64,000 bases of DNA from contig JAGFBZ010000935.1 in the NCBI GenBank assembly GCA_018398805.1, forward strand, positions 1-64,000, given 5' to 3'. Below, piece after piece: positions 1 through 11,819 of the stretch. Under the pieces are notes generated by a model. It made no database searches. It saw only the letters and a program-made list of their open reading frames with translations, and had not been told where the DNA came from. A program made the translations under genes and the position numbers. The stretch comes from Hirundichthys speculiger. Its lineage: Eukaryota > Chordata > Actinopteri > Beloniformes > Exocoetidae. The number at the start of each line of letters is the position of its first letter. The stretch's first letter is position 1.

Positions 1-470
1 CTTTTCTTCTTATGTCCATCCTCTGCTTGCATCTTTGGTAGAAGGGACTAAGGCACAAGGAGAAGAGTCCAAGATGTGCGTACTGGAAATGAAATAAGGA
101 GACAGTCTGATCTCTCCTGTTTATCCTCCCTTCCTCTGCTCCCTCCTTCCCTATCTCCTCATTTGAGAGAGAGTTATGTAATGTTCCTGCCTGTCTGAAT
201 CATGTCTCTCTTCCTTTTTGTACCATCAGCATCACTGTTCCTCTCTCACCAACACTCAATCTGCTGCATCATACACACTCCTCCTCTGTAGAAATGTTCA
301 TAAATTCTGTGCTCTCCATTTATCTCATGACCGAACATGTCACTGTCATGTGACTTCTCTGTTGCTTTCCCAGAATGCTTTAGCATTCTGACTAGGTCAG
401 ACATAGTTTCATTTTTGTGACAGCCCAAGTCTAACCTGATTCAGTTTCATAAAACAGACAGGCCAATACA
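1..470. other. Gene-free left edge
   Basis: I see no gene, splice-bounded exon or recognisable repeat here. The sequence is ordinary AT-rich fish intergenic DNA with pyrimidine-rich patches, and its short ORFs show no family resemblance. Confidence 0.5.
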
Positions 471-475
471 GTTGC

Positions 476-732
476 TGGGTAGCACGGTGTTAGCTTGGTG
501 GTTAGCACTGTCCTTTATTTCTCTGCCTTCCTTCCACAGTCCAAAAAACATGCACATTAGGCTAACTGGTGATTCCAAATTGACCCAAGGAGTGAGTGAG
601 TGTTTGTCTTTGTGTGGTCCTGCAATGGACCAGAAACTTGCAGCTTATTCTTGGCAGTCAGCTACAACTGGCCGTAGCAGACCTCTGTGACCCTGAACAG
701 GATTGAGTATTGGATTGAACATAGATAATGGA
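476..732 (+). mobile_element. tRNA-derived SINE, internally deleted
   Basis: The copy starts with the tRNA-like head (GGTTAGCACTGTC), then skips the usual middle. It resumes with the body common to this teleost SINE family: TTCCACAGTCCAAAAACATG, then a 'ggttaattggtgac'-like stretch, a 'ggaccagaaac'-like stretch and a 'gaccctgaacaggat' stretch. It ends near a 'aatggatg' tail. The family is recalled from memory; the missing B-box region is seen directly. Confidence 0.75.
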
Positions 733-735
733 TGC

Positions 736-1646
736 ACTGTCCTAATGTTTCTACCCCGTACTTTTATCTACATTTTTTTTTTTTTTTTTTTGGATGCAGC
801 ACCATGTTTTGTTTTGTTTTGTGTTGTTGGGTTTTTTTTTCTCGGTGTGCCAGAACCAAAAATGGGAGAAAAACTTTGTTCAAGCTGCAGTTCAAGTCTT
901 CTCACTGTCCAATTATAAATCAGTATTATAATAATCTCATTGTTATCAGTATAGTGCAGTTCAGTGTGCTTCTACTCTGGATCTCTCCCAAATGACTGAA
1001 CTTCTCACCCTATCTCTAAGGGAGAGTCCAGCCACCTACGGAGAAAACTAATTTCTGCCGCTTGTATCCTCAATCTCGTTCTTTCGGTCACTACCCAGAG
1101 TTCATGATCATAGGTGAGGGTTGAAACAAAGATCTACTGGTAAATAGAGAGCCTTGCCTTTTGGCTCAACTCTCTCTTCACCACAACAGACCGCCTCAGC
1201 AGACGCTGCACCAATCCGTCTGTCGATCTCCCGCTCCTTTCTCCCATCACTCATTAAAATTTTATGGCAAAATACCCAGAACACAAAATATGCTCCAATG
1301 TAGACAGGCTGTGTTAAATCAGAAGCATTCACAACCCAAAGGAAACAACCAATGGAGTGTCTGATAGTGTTCTTTCATCATAATGATATTGCTGTACGCT
1401 CATCTGCATCAAACTTCTTATTAGTAGTCAGCTGGAATTACTGAATGACTGAATGACTTTGGACACAGAATGCAACTCTGGGGACTTCACTGATATACAT
1501 CAATTGATTGACTGCCTAATCTCAAATGAATAGTAAGTATTGTGTCTACACTGTGGCTGTCCATGAATGAAATTATAGGGAATATTAATGGAAAAGTGAC
1601 CAATGGTAGAACGACTTTCATGTTACCAACCTCTTGTCTGAATAGT
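736..1646. other. No gene seen; poly(T) tract inside
   Basis: This stretch holds a T18-type homopolymer near 772-792 and a T-rich run near 830. I see no coding exon. The short ORFs here have low-complexity or random composition. Confidence 0.45.
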
Positions 1647-1647
1647 A

Positions 1648-2275
1648 CACTATACTGCCAAAAGTATTCGCTCACCTGCCTTGACTCACATGAGTCTTAG
1701 TGATATCCCATTTCTAATTAATATGACGTGGGTCGAGCCTTTACAGCTAGAACAGCTTCAATTCTTCTGGGAAGGCTGTTCACAAGGTTTAGGAGTGTGT
1801 TTATGGAGATTTTTGACCATTCTTCCAGAAGCACATTTGTGAGGTCAAACACTGATGTTGTCTGATAAGGCCTGGCTCTCAGTCTCTGCTCTAATTCATC
1901 CCAAAGGTCTTCTATCAGGTTGAGGTCAGGACTCTGTGCAGGCCAGTCAAGTTCATCAACACCAGACTCTTCCATCCATGTCTTTATGGACCTTGCTTTG
2001 TGCACTGGTGCACAGTCATGTTGGAAGAGGAAGGGACCAGCTCCAAACTGTTCCCACAAAGTTGGAAACATGGAATTGTCCAAAATGTCTTGGTCTGCTG
2101 AAGCATTCAGAGTTCCTTTCACTGGAACTAAGGGGCCAAGCCCAGCTCCTGAAAAACAACCCCACACCATAATCCCCCCTCCACCAAACTTTACACTTGG
2201 CACAATGCAGTCAGACAAGTATCGTTCTCCTGGTAACCGCCAAACCCAGACTCTTTTTATTCCTCATTCTCACTT
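1648..2275 (-). mobile_element. Tc1-like transposon, 3' part with transposase C-terminus
   Basis: The terminal repeat begins right after a TA (CACTATACTGCCAAAAGTAT...) at 1648. On the minus strand, 1718-2218 encodes 166 residues of a Tc1 transposase. The second catalytic aspartate (FQHDCAPVH) and the third acidic residue ([11 protein letters not shown]) are both present at about DD34E spacing. The N-terminal DNA-binding part, the first aspartate and the other terminal repeat are missing, and the copy ends against a SINE at about 2285. It is therefore truncated and inactive. A second fragment of the same family supplies the left end of the chimeric element at 37.1 kb. Confidence 0.9.
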
Positions 2276-2284
2276 TTACCTGCT

Positions 2285-2525
2285 GAAATAATTTTTGACT
2301 CTTTGGGTGAAAGGTACACTCTGGACAAATCGCCAGTCCACCAGAGGGCCACATGTAGACAAACAACTATGCACACTCACAATCACTCCTACGGGAAATT
2401 TAGAACCTCCAATTAACCTGACATACATGTCTTTGGACTGTGGGAGGAAGCTGGAGTACCTGGAGAAAACCCACACAAGCACCGGGAGAACATGCAAACT
2501 CCACATAGAAAGGTCAATTAGTGGC
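2285..2525 (-). mobile_element. tRNA-derived SINE fragment, minus strand
   Basis: Read on the minus strand, this contains the SINE/L2-type body: 'ggagtttgcatgttctccc', 'gggttttctcc', 'cttcctcccacagtcc', 'acatgtatgtcaggttaatt' and 'tggactggcgatttg'. It is the same family as the copy at 476. The tRNA head is missing. Confidence 0.8.
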
Positions 2526-2591
2526 ACTTTGTCAAAATTAGAATACAGTTCCATGTAACTATGCACTTATAATATTGTGTCTCATGATAGT

Positions 2592-2985
2592 TACAGAATA
2601 CCCTTTTTTGTGGGGATTACGTTCCTTCCTCCCCCCGTGAATACCAAAAATCCACAAATTATTGATGTATATTGATGTATATACCTATGTATATTATATG
2701 CTTCCCAAACACATTCTAAAGACATTCTTACTCAATACAGTAATAATGTAGTAATGATAAATTAAAAACATTTTAATTTTGTAGTATGAATATATATATA
2801 TATATACACACATACATACACACACTAGTTAGGGTGAATGTGACCATTTTGCCGCTACAAAAATGGCCTAAAAAACTTCACAAAATCGCCGGAGGCTACT
2901 ACAAAGTCAAATGCATTATGAAAAAAAAAATTCACAATTATGCGGGTCCACGAATGGTGAACCGCAAATGAGCAAAGGCATACTG
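2592..2985. mobile_element. Candidate mariner/Tigger-type MITE
   Basis: The left end (TACAGAATACCC..GTGGGGATTACGTTCC) and the right end (CCGCAAATGAGC..GCATACTGTA) are imperfectly inverted. Internal phrases such as 'aaaaatccacaaat' and 'gtccacgaatggtgaaccgc' resemble fish mariner/pogo non-autonomous families with a 'CGCGAATA..AAATCCGCGAA' theme. It contains a short TA/CA microsatellite near 2788-2824. The family call is from memory. Confidence 0.5.
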
Positions 2986-4007
2986 TATTTCTGTCATGGG
3001 CTCCAGCTCACTTCCTGTGCTGACCATCACTACTTCTCTCTGCCTGAGCCTCCCTCATCACTGGTTTCATCTCCCTAATCAACTCTGATGGTCACACCTG
3101 TTCTCTCCTCCTTCTTAGGCAGGTCTGCAGCTCTCTTCTTTTGCCAGATTGTGCCACTTTTTTGGAGGATGCCCTTGAGTGCTGACTTTGTGTTTTGCGA
3201 CTGGACCAGTATATTTGGACTTTGGACCTGTCTTGGATCCAGAACTCTGTCTTGCCCCTGAAAGGATTTGTAAGCTTGACTAGTCTGTCTTGTTTTTGAC
3301 CTGTGTTGGATTACTAATTTATAAAATGTTAGATCTAAATATGAACTGAAAAGCTGTGTACATATTTATATTTTGAGATAAGGATGACATTCTAAGAAGA
3401 TCAAGTCTGGCAGCCCAGGTGTCTGGACATTAAGATTTTGTCTGTAGGTACTTCCTGACCACCAGGCAGGGTCCCAAGTTAAATGTGAATGCTAATTTTA
3501 CGGCCAGGCTGTGCCTTTGTTTCTATGAAGGTCTGAGTGATGCAGTCAGGTTGATTGAATTTAGGCACTTATGCCTTTGAATTGACACTGGTCTGATGAT
3601 GAGATCAGGACTGCGGAAATTCTGTTACCGGGCTGATTCCTTTACTACAGTTGCATGCTTTTAGCATGTGCAGTGAGTACTCTGAGTAACTTCTGCTTGA
3701 AAGATATCCCAATGTCTCCTGGTTTCAGCTTCAACAAGGGAAAAGTTTACAACACCTGTCTACTGGGATCTTTGCCTTAGATTTATGTTTTTGATTTATT
3801 TGGAAACCTTGAACCTGACCATGGACTGGATTTTGAGCTCCGTCTACACCCTGTACATTACTAATCTCAGGTGTGTGTTGTGTGGTTCTGGTTATACTGG
3901 AGGTTTTTAACTGACTGAATTAGAATACACTTTGAACTTGTAATTAACATTGTCAACTTTGAATGGTTTGTGGGTAAAGTGCTTTGAGATGACTATATAC
4001 ATATATA
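2986..4007. other. Gene-free stretch; possible degenerate LTR-like repeat
   Basis: From about 2993 the sequence begins TGTCATGGGCTCC and continues with text reminiscent of teleost LTRs (pyrimidine-rich, 'ctgtcttgtttttgacctgtgttgg'). I could not find a matching end or a target duplication. A LINE-tail-like phrase (GGGTAAAGTGCTTTGAGATG) occurs near 3973. I see no coding sequence. Confidence 0.3.
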
Positions 4008-4924
4008 CAAGCCCAAGTGAAAAAAGGTGGGATGCTGTGTAAAATGTAAATAAAAAACAGAATGCAATGATTTGCAAATCTCACAACTAATTAGGTTAAT
4101 TGGCAACAGGCCAGTCACATGACTCATTGTAAAAGGAATGTTTCAGAGTGAAAGAGCATCTCAGATGTAAAGATGAGCAGAGGTTCACCAATATGCCACA
4201 AACTGCATATAAACAATTTCAGAAAAATGATTAACATAAAGTTGCAAAGACCTCGAAGATCTCACCATCTACAGTACATAATATCATCCAAAGATTCAGA
4301 GAATCAGGAGGAGTGTCTGTGTGCAGGGAACACGGACAAAGGTCAAAACTGGATGTGCTTCATCTTTGGGCCCTCCAGCAGCAATGCATTAAAAACAGGC
4401 ATGTTTCTCTACTGGACATCACTGCATGGGCTCAGGAACACTTCCAGAAATCACTGTCTGTGAACACAGTTCACCATGCAATCCGCAAATCCAAGTTAAA
4501 GCTGTATCACGCAAAGAAGAAGCCATGTGTGAACACAATACAGAAATCTTCTCTGGGTCAAAGCTCATCTAAAATGGTCTGAGGCAAAATGGAAAACTGT
4601 TCTGTGGTCAGATGAATCAAAATTTGACTTTTTTTTTGGAAGCTATGGATGCTGTGTCCTGTGGACTAAAGAGGAGAGGGACTATCCAGCTTGTTATCAG
4701 CAGAGCGTTCAAAAGCCTGCATCTCTAATGGTATAGGGTTGCAAAAGTGTCTATGGTGTGGGCAGTGAATACATCTGGAAAAACACCACCAGTGTTGAAG
4801 ACTAGGTAGAGGTTTTAGTGAAACATATGTTCCCATCCAGATGTCTCTTTCAGGGAAAGACCTCACATATTTCAAGAAGATGATGCTAAATCATACTTTG
4901 CATCCATCACAACAGCATGGCTCA
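4008..4924 (+). mobile_element. Tc1-like transposon, decayed, 3' truncated
   Basis: It starts after TA at 4006-4007 (CAAGCCCAAGTGAAAAAAGG..GCTGTGTAAAATGTAAAT). The transposase remnant is broken across frames. One frame around 4230-4320 carries the helix-turn-helix region ('ARPRRSHHLQ'-type). Another, around 4400-4560, carries 'AQEHFQKSLSVNTVHHAIRK'. A 'WSDES.FDFFFGSYG' region follows near 4600-4650. Homology stops at about 4924, mid-transposase, where a Tigger fragment begins. A second 5' fragment of the same family lies at 13175. Confidence 0.85.
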
Positions 4925-5210
4925 TACAGAATACAGGGGCCCTCCTAGCCAATGGGATGCCAGGAAGATGCTAAGCGATAGCCAATGGCAGAGCAGCTCG
5001 GACGCACTGCTTTCAAACCAAGATACAGAGCCGACTAGTATGTTTACATTGGGTAAACTCTGGGAGCTGCGAGTAGCAGCGCGTACTGTATTTTTGCCTT
5101 TTGTATCCTGAAATTTCTTTCGTAACAAGAGGCAATATTTTCCCGTTGAGGCGTTCCATAACCTGAAAATTTCGTATGTAGAGACGTTTGTAAGTAGAGT
5201 ATAAGTAGAG
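4925..5210 (-). mobile_element. Tigger/pogo-like terminal fragment
   Basis: Bases 5041-5208 are a close inverted match to 29479-29650, the left end of the Tigger-like element at 29.5 kb. Shared phrases include 'ctctgggagct', 'ttttgccttttgtatcctg', 'aagaggcaatattttccc' and 'gtatgtagagacg'. Only this end is present. It abuts the broken Tc1 copy on the left and a (TA)n tract on the right. Confidence 0.8.
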
Positions 5211-5218
5211 TGTGTGTG

Positions 5219-5283
<65 letters not shown>

Positions 5284-5296
5284 TAGATAGATATAT
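5219..5296. repeat. (TA)n microsatellite with short GATA tail
   Basis: About 60 bases of uninterrupted TA dinucleotide are followed by 'agatagatagatata'. It sits directly beyond the Tigger end. Confidence 0.95.
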
Positions 5297-6654
5297 AATG
5301 TGCCTCTGAGTGTGCACAGCCTTTAGGCTACAGAGGCCAGTTGTTAGAACTGATACCACTCCTTTCTTTTTAGCCTGCACCAATCCAGAGGAGTTTAACT
5401 CTTTAACCATCTGATGACCTAAATAAGGAGTCAACCCCTGCAGTGCTAAGGCTTATGGGAGGGATTGACACAGTAATGAATGCACCATGTTAACATTGTC
5501 TAACACATTAAATCACTTTCACAAACAGACACGCACACATACAGTCAGTGTGTAAAAGTATTCCATCTATTTACTGATGACAAATAGAACAGTATAAAGG
5601 GTTCTTCATACTGTTTTCTGACTATGATATTTGGATAGCTAAAATATACTGGTGCAGATGAGGGCTGAGCATTGGAGGAGTGATGGCTTGGAGGAAATAG
5701 ATTTGGAAAAGAGTTTTTAGGTTGTAAGGGGATTTAGGGCAACACAGGGGGTGTCTGTCTGGGTTTGGGATGTGGGGGATGGGGGGTGCAGGTGGGAGGG
5801 GAAGAGACAAGGAAGGATGCTCAGAGATGATGGGTGGGACAAGACAAGAGCGTTAGAAGTGATTGGTTATTGGTGATCCAGTGTTCAATTGGTACTGTAG
5901 CTGACCTTTGGCAGCTACAGTTAATGCTGTGTCAAACATCTCTGCAGTGTTTGGTTAATACAGAAAACAAAGGTTCAATACAGATAAATTTTTGTCTGAT
6001 TTTGAAGATTGTCAGAATACAGCTAATGAATAGATAATGCTACCTTTTAAGTATGATGTGCCTTTCAAATACAGTGTTACAGGCCTTAGAAATATGGAGG
6101 ACACTATAAGAATACACTTGTTTAATAAAAAACTATACCCAATGACATTTACATTGTTTATAATGCACTAAAACTACCCGTCTATTCCAGCTGTTGTACA
6201 GACTCAAGATGTTGGCATAGACATCTGCATTCATCCTGATTGTAGTCTCTTTGGAGTTGTTTTTACCTCTCTTTTGTGAGTTTGTGTGACTTCCTGGCAA
6301 AGCACATAGCTTGTTTTCCTTGTAGTTGTTTTTTCCTCTCATTGCCATTGCTGCAGGTGCTGTAGGGGCTGCTTTGTGTGTCTTGTTTTGATTTTTTTTT
6401 CTTTGTTTTCCCTCTTGCTATGTTTGATTAGGGTTCAGGTGGATGAATGGATGGATGGGGAACATTGAGTTAGGACAAACAGAGAATTGACATGTTCCAC
6501 CATCTAGTGGACAAAAACAGTTTTTGCAGCTTTGGCTTCAAAGGTCAAGGGACGGTATGAAGCGCATGGAATTTTATTTTCAGTTAAAAACAAGGTGCAT
6601 GGAGAGGCGATTGTCTTGGGTACATGTGACAGCCGTAGTTTAAAATAGAATAAT
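5297..6654. other. No gene seen
   Basis: This is ordinary intergenic sequence. The short ORFs do not resemble proteins. A CTCF-core-like word (CCACTAGATGGTGG on the minus strand) lies at 6497-6510. Confidence 0.45.
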
Positions 6655-7748
6655 CAGGGCTGGGCAACGATTAAAGTTTTTAATTGCGATTAATTGCATT
6701 ATTTCCCTGATTAATCACAATTAATCGCATTGTATACGCGAAATCAAATAATGAATTCAAAATGGCGTAAAATGCACTTTTATTGAAATGTTCTGCTGCC
6801 ATATGAACTAAAGTGTCATAACATTTGTTGTTCAAACACATTTAACATCAGCACTTGTCAGTAACACATTTAGTGTAAATCTCATCTTAATAAATGTAAA
6901 ATAAAATAAAGCTTATGGCCACTGCCAGGGCATTAATGTCATCCTGTTTTTATTAAAAAAAAAAAAAAAAAGTCTACAAACTAAATCCAACAAAATGATT
7001 GTGGCTCAGCCCAATCAGAACATTAAAACAGGTCATTTCTCAGGTAACAGCAGAAACCTTTAACGGGGAGTTCAACTTGGCAGTTAAATAACCTTGTTTC
7101 TGTTGAATCCTCCGTCTGGGAGAACTTTAAAATAAAAATGTCCATGTTAAAGTTCAGTAACTTTACCAATCTGTGTGTCATTCATTCTTTCCATTTTCAA
7201 AAATTAAAAAGTGACATTTTATTATATTTTTTGTTTTTTAATTTAACACAAAAAAAGAAAAAAATGCTTGGTTTTTCTTTTATTTCAATTTTAGACTTGG
7301 ATCAAAAATACGAAACGAAAAAAAACGGGCCACAGAACTGAATTTGTTTTATAATCGAGGACTGGACTTTCTGTTGTCATTACACATCTGTGCCACTAGA
7401 TGGAGCCGCACTGAAGTAACCAGCTAGAGAACAGCAGGACAGTGAACACATGAAGCAGATCTGATGTAACATGGAGGAATGACGTGAAAGTTTTATTGCA
7501 GTCCAGAATTTTTTTTCCAGATAGAATTGTTAATATTGCTGCCTGAGTTGCTACCCGAACTGTAAAGTTCACGGATTTTTACTGTTCTACATGTCTGTTT
7601 TAGCTTTTCTGCATGTTTACTTTTTTCCGGTTCCGCAGAAGCCAGTAACAGACTTTTAAAAAAATAAAAGCATGTGAGCAACATGCGTTAACGCACGATA
7701 AAATAAATCTCGGCATTAATAAATTGATGCGTTAACTTGTACAGCCCT
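6655..7748. mobile_element. hAT-like non-autonomous element
   Basis: The left end is CAGGGCTGGGCAACGATTAA and the right end is TTAACTTGTACAGCCCT, an inverted pair. The flanking subterminal sequences are rich in 'attaatcgc / gcgttaac' words typical of a teleost hAT family. There is no transposase ORF inside. The right flank is a (TA)n tract, so I could not confirm an 8 bp target duplication. Confidence 0.7.
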
Positions 7749-8473
<725 letters not shown>

Positions 8474-8478
8474 CACCC

Positions 8479-8713
8479 TGTCAGGTTTGGAGGTAGAAAT
8501 GGAGGACCCAGGCGCAGGAGTTCAACAAAAAAAGGGAATTTATTCTCAAAAACAAAAGCCAGACTAAACCAAGAGCCAGAAAAGTAATCCAAAAGAGAAA
8601 AAAAAGACAAGAACCAAAACAAACCAAAAATCCACAAACATAATCCAAACAAGAGACCTACTTAACATAAGACGCAAAACAGAAGACAGAAAACAAACTG
8701 GCGGACCATGACA
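8479..8713. mobile_element. 235 bp element with 5 bp target duplication (solo-LTR-like)
   Basis: The element begins TGTCAGGTTTGG and ends CGGACCATGACA. It therefore has TG..CA termini and a short TGTCA/TGACA inverted repeat. It is flanked by identical CACCC pentamers at 8474-8478 and 8714-8718. This is the pattern of an LTR retroelement reduced to one LTR, or of a small terminal-inverted-repeat element. There is no coding content. Confidence 0.7.
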
Positions 8714-9046
8714 CACCCAGCACCCCCTGCTGAGAATATGTTCCCACGGCTCTGCATACATGTGAAATACTCTTGTACATATAACTGGAAATGTATTCAC
8801 TCACATACACTTGTGAAATCATCTCATACATACATGTGAAATCCTTTCTTACATACATGTATGAAAAGTATGTATGAGAGGATTTCACATTTATGTGTGA
8901 GAGGAAATTTCAATTGAAACAGAAGTTGGTTGGTTAGCGTAGTCACACAACTTCATAATAAAGGTAACGGCGGGGATTTTGCAAAATCATGTCAGCAGCC
9001 AAAAACCAGTCTGACTGAAGCGATGGACTTAATTAATAGTATACTG

Positions 9047-9617
9047 CAGTGGTCTCACTCCACCCCCCCCCCCCCCAACCTCCAGATAAATAACTTCCAT
9101 TATTACCGTTTGATTTATTATCCTAGTCAAAACTTATGATTTATTTTGAAAAATGACACCCGCCTATGACTTACTGACATGTGGCATGTGGCAAAATGAG
9201 TAAAAGAAACATCTTCAGAAAGTGTCTTTCCAGAGGATGTTACTGATGTTCTGTTGGTGCGATGTTACGAGGACGCTACTAATAAAGTTCCACGTGAATA
9301 CACAGAGGATTTACGTTTATTATAATATATAGAAAATACCACAGTTTTTATGCCGGTCGTATTGTTTTATTTTGTTTTATTTATCTGCCGCACATTTTAC
9401 AGACCAGGTACATGAAAATATTGCCTGACATTAAACCGGTCTCTGCGATGGACTGGTGACCTGTCCAGGGTGTACCCGTGCCTTTCACCCATAGACGGCT
9501 GGGATAGGCTCCAGCAGATCCCTGTGACCCTTCAGAGGAGGAAAACGGGTATAGAAAATGGATGGATGGATGGATGGATAAACCGGTCTGTGGCACAAAA
9601 AAGGTCGGGGACCACTT
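9047..9617. mobile_element. hAT-like MITE inserted in the foldback arm
   Basis: It begins CAGTGGTCTCACTCC and ends GTCGGGGACCACTT, a typical hAT 'cagtggtccccaacc' pair. The flanks are GTATACTG (9039-9046) and GTATACTA (9618-9625), an 8 bp duplication with one mismatch. It contains a C14 homopolymer at about 9063-9076, and a retroelement tail is nested at 9443. Confidence 0.8.
9443..9578 (+). mobile_element. 5'-truncated retroelement tail with (GGAT)n end
   Basis: This is a 3' fragment of the SINE/L2-type repeat: 'gcgatggactggtgacctg', 'tccagggtgtacccg', 'gctgggataggctccagc', then (GGAT)n. It is flanked by perfect 11 bp direct repeats TAAACCGGTCT at 9432-9442 and 9579-9589, as expected for LINE-driven insertion. 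Confidence 0.9.
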
Positions 9618-10260
9618 GTATACTAGCTTCAGCAGAGACGACCCGCACACTCGGAAACGTTACAACTGGGCTCCTAACGACCCACGTGGCTTCAAATACG
9701 GATACTAGACAGCCACTTCTCGTCTCCTCTCCCATCAGCGTGATAGCATCCCATCACCACTGACAGCAATACGATCAGACTTTCTAGAAATGATGCATAT
9801 TCTTTCAGTCCTCCTTGTTTTTCTAGTTGAAACATTTCCGAGTGTGCAAGTGGTCTCTGCTGGAGCCGGTATACTATTAATTAGGTCTGTTGTTTCAGTC
9901 AGACTGGTTTTTAGCTGCTGACATGACATCACAAATTCCCCGCCATTACCTGTATTCTGAAGGTGCGCTACTTCGCTAACCAACCAACTTCCGTTTCAAC
10001 TGAAATTTCCTCTCACACATACATGTGAAATCCTCTCATACATCCAACTGGAAATTTCCAGTTGTATGTATGAGAGGATTTCACATGTATGTGTATAAGC
10101 TTTCACTTGTGTGTGTGTGTGTGTGTAAGATTTCACCTGTATGTGTGTAAGGTTTTCAGTATAGTATGTGAGAGAGTTTGGTTTCATTGTGTGTGAATGC
10201 TGTTTCAGAGTAATGTCCCTTACGGCACCTCATATATACTTGTTTGTACGCATATAGATA

Positions 10261-10562
10261 CAGTTGAAGCCAGAAGTTTACATACACTGTCCAAAAAGAC
10301 ACACAACCTTTTTTTTTGTTTGACATTAAATCAGGCTAAACCTTTCCTTTTTTAGGTCAATGATGCTTGCCAAAATTATTTTTATTTGCTAAATGCCATA
10401 ATAAGGTAGAATGTTTTTTTTTTTTTTTTTTTTTAAGAGATTGTTTTTTGATTACTTTCATCTCTGACTAGGGTCAAACGTTTTGGGTTTGCTTCCACAA
10501 GCTTCTCACAATAGTTTGCTGGAAATTTGTTTATTTCCTCCTGATAGAACTGGTGTAACAAA
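10261..10562 (+). mobile_element. Tc1-like terminal fragment, Sleeping Beauty-type end
   Basis: After TA, the sequence reads CAGTTGAAGCCAGAAGTTTA then CATACAC, very close to terminal repeats of the salmonid/cyprinid SB-type Tc1 group. It continues with 'cacaagcttctcacaatag' and 'cctcctgatagaactggtgtaac'. The copy stops at about 10562, with no transposase. Confidence 0.85.
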
Positions 10563-11749
10563 CACTACATGCATCACCATACTACACACCACATCCATCA
10601 CTGGCACTGTTCTGCAACTCGTTCTCTTTGTTATTTTCACAACTACTCAAAAAACAGATTCCTGCAATGTTAGTTAAAGTTACTGTTACGCAACATTTAT
10701 CAACTCTAACTCACCTAAGATATGCTTTGTTTTCTCTGTTGCTAATGAACACGATAGATATAAACAAAAAGAAGTTTAGCGCCACAGATAATAGGCCGCA
10801 CCGCCACCAAGGTCACGTATAAATGCTAACTATGACCCGGTCCAGCATGTCTGTGCGCTAGGTAGTAGCATTAATCAGAGCACAGAGAGAAAACCATTAC
10901 ATTTGGTGTTACATCCAGCTTTGAATGTCTTTTTCTTCACTGAAATTGATATCATTCTGGTTGCATTCAGCGAAGTTCATTTTTCAGCTGCAGCACAATT
11001 TGCCTTGGTACCTGCATTTTAAATAAACGTAGAGAACAAGATATATCCTAATGTAATTTACTTGTGTTTTATCGGGCTTCTTGCAAACACACAAGAATCA
11101 TTTACACACACACACAAACGCCATTTGCTCACAGCTTCTTAGTCTCTGTTTCTTTCATCAATCCATTCATTCTGGTTTCCTCTTTAGCTCTCTGTTTGTA
11201 TGAGTGAGCTTCTGGCTGATGCAAGCTTCATTGTTGAGTATGTTGCAGGCCTCTGCTTTTCAGCACCCCTCCACTCTCTGCATTACTTTACTCAAGATGG
11301 AGAACACACTCAGCAGAGACAGACATGAGAGTGACAATGTAAAATTTCCTCCTAGATGGGACAAGGAAATGTGCATGAGCATGCCTGCCATTGTCTGAGC
11401 ACCAAACCGTGTACTCAACAAAGATCTCATCCACTTTGGAGAGGAACAGAAATGGAACATTAGGACTGCCTTCAAAGAATCTTGTCTGCTTCGTGTAAGA
11501 AACATCTCGACAGGAAATGTGTTTTTGCTTAAAGGATATACTGCTACACAAAGTGTTTGAAAATTAACTTGGCAAGGATCTTGAAACAAAATGCATGTCT
11601 TATTGAAGATTACTGTCAGCACGGTTAGATTTATTAACACGGTACTTAATAATTTGTTATTCATAATTGGCAAATCTGATTTCATGTGGCTGAGCATTTC
11701 CACCTTGGAACTAAAAACCAATGTCAGTCTCAAAATTACTAATTAGAAC

Positions 11750-11754
<5 letters not shown>
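10563..11754. other. No gene seen
   Basis: The longest minus-strand ORF (11260-11733) has no recognisable domain and lacks flanking splice signals I would trust. I see no repeat family. Confidence 0.4.
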
Positions 11755-11802
<48 letters not shown>

Positions 11803-11815
11803 CACATATATATAT
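11755..11815. repeat. (TA)n microsatellite
   Basis: A run of TA from about 11756 to 11792 continues as an imperfect TA/CA stretch. It abuts the left end of a Tc1-like element. Confidence 0.9.
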
Positions 11816-11819
11816 CCAT

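Larger units (their letters stand above)
8730..10235. mobile_element. Foldback-type element with long inverted arms
   Basis: Bases 8886-9046 match the inverse of 9860-10020 closely. Shared words include 'gttggttggttagcg', 'gtcagcagc', 'accagtctgactga' and 'ttaattaatagtata'. The arms extend outward through repeated 'acatgtgaaatcctctcatac' units at 8750-8890 and 10015-10170. Past the hAT insertion the left arm resumes at 9618 ('tatactagcttcagcagagac'). There is no transposase. The outer ends are only approximate. Confidence 0.75.

Noticed and set aside
11260..11733. 157-codon minus-strand ORF
   Set aside because: Mixed hydrophobic sequence without a domain, repeat or splice signals I would trust.
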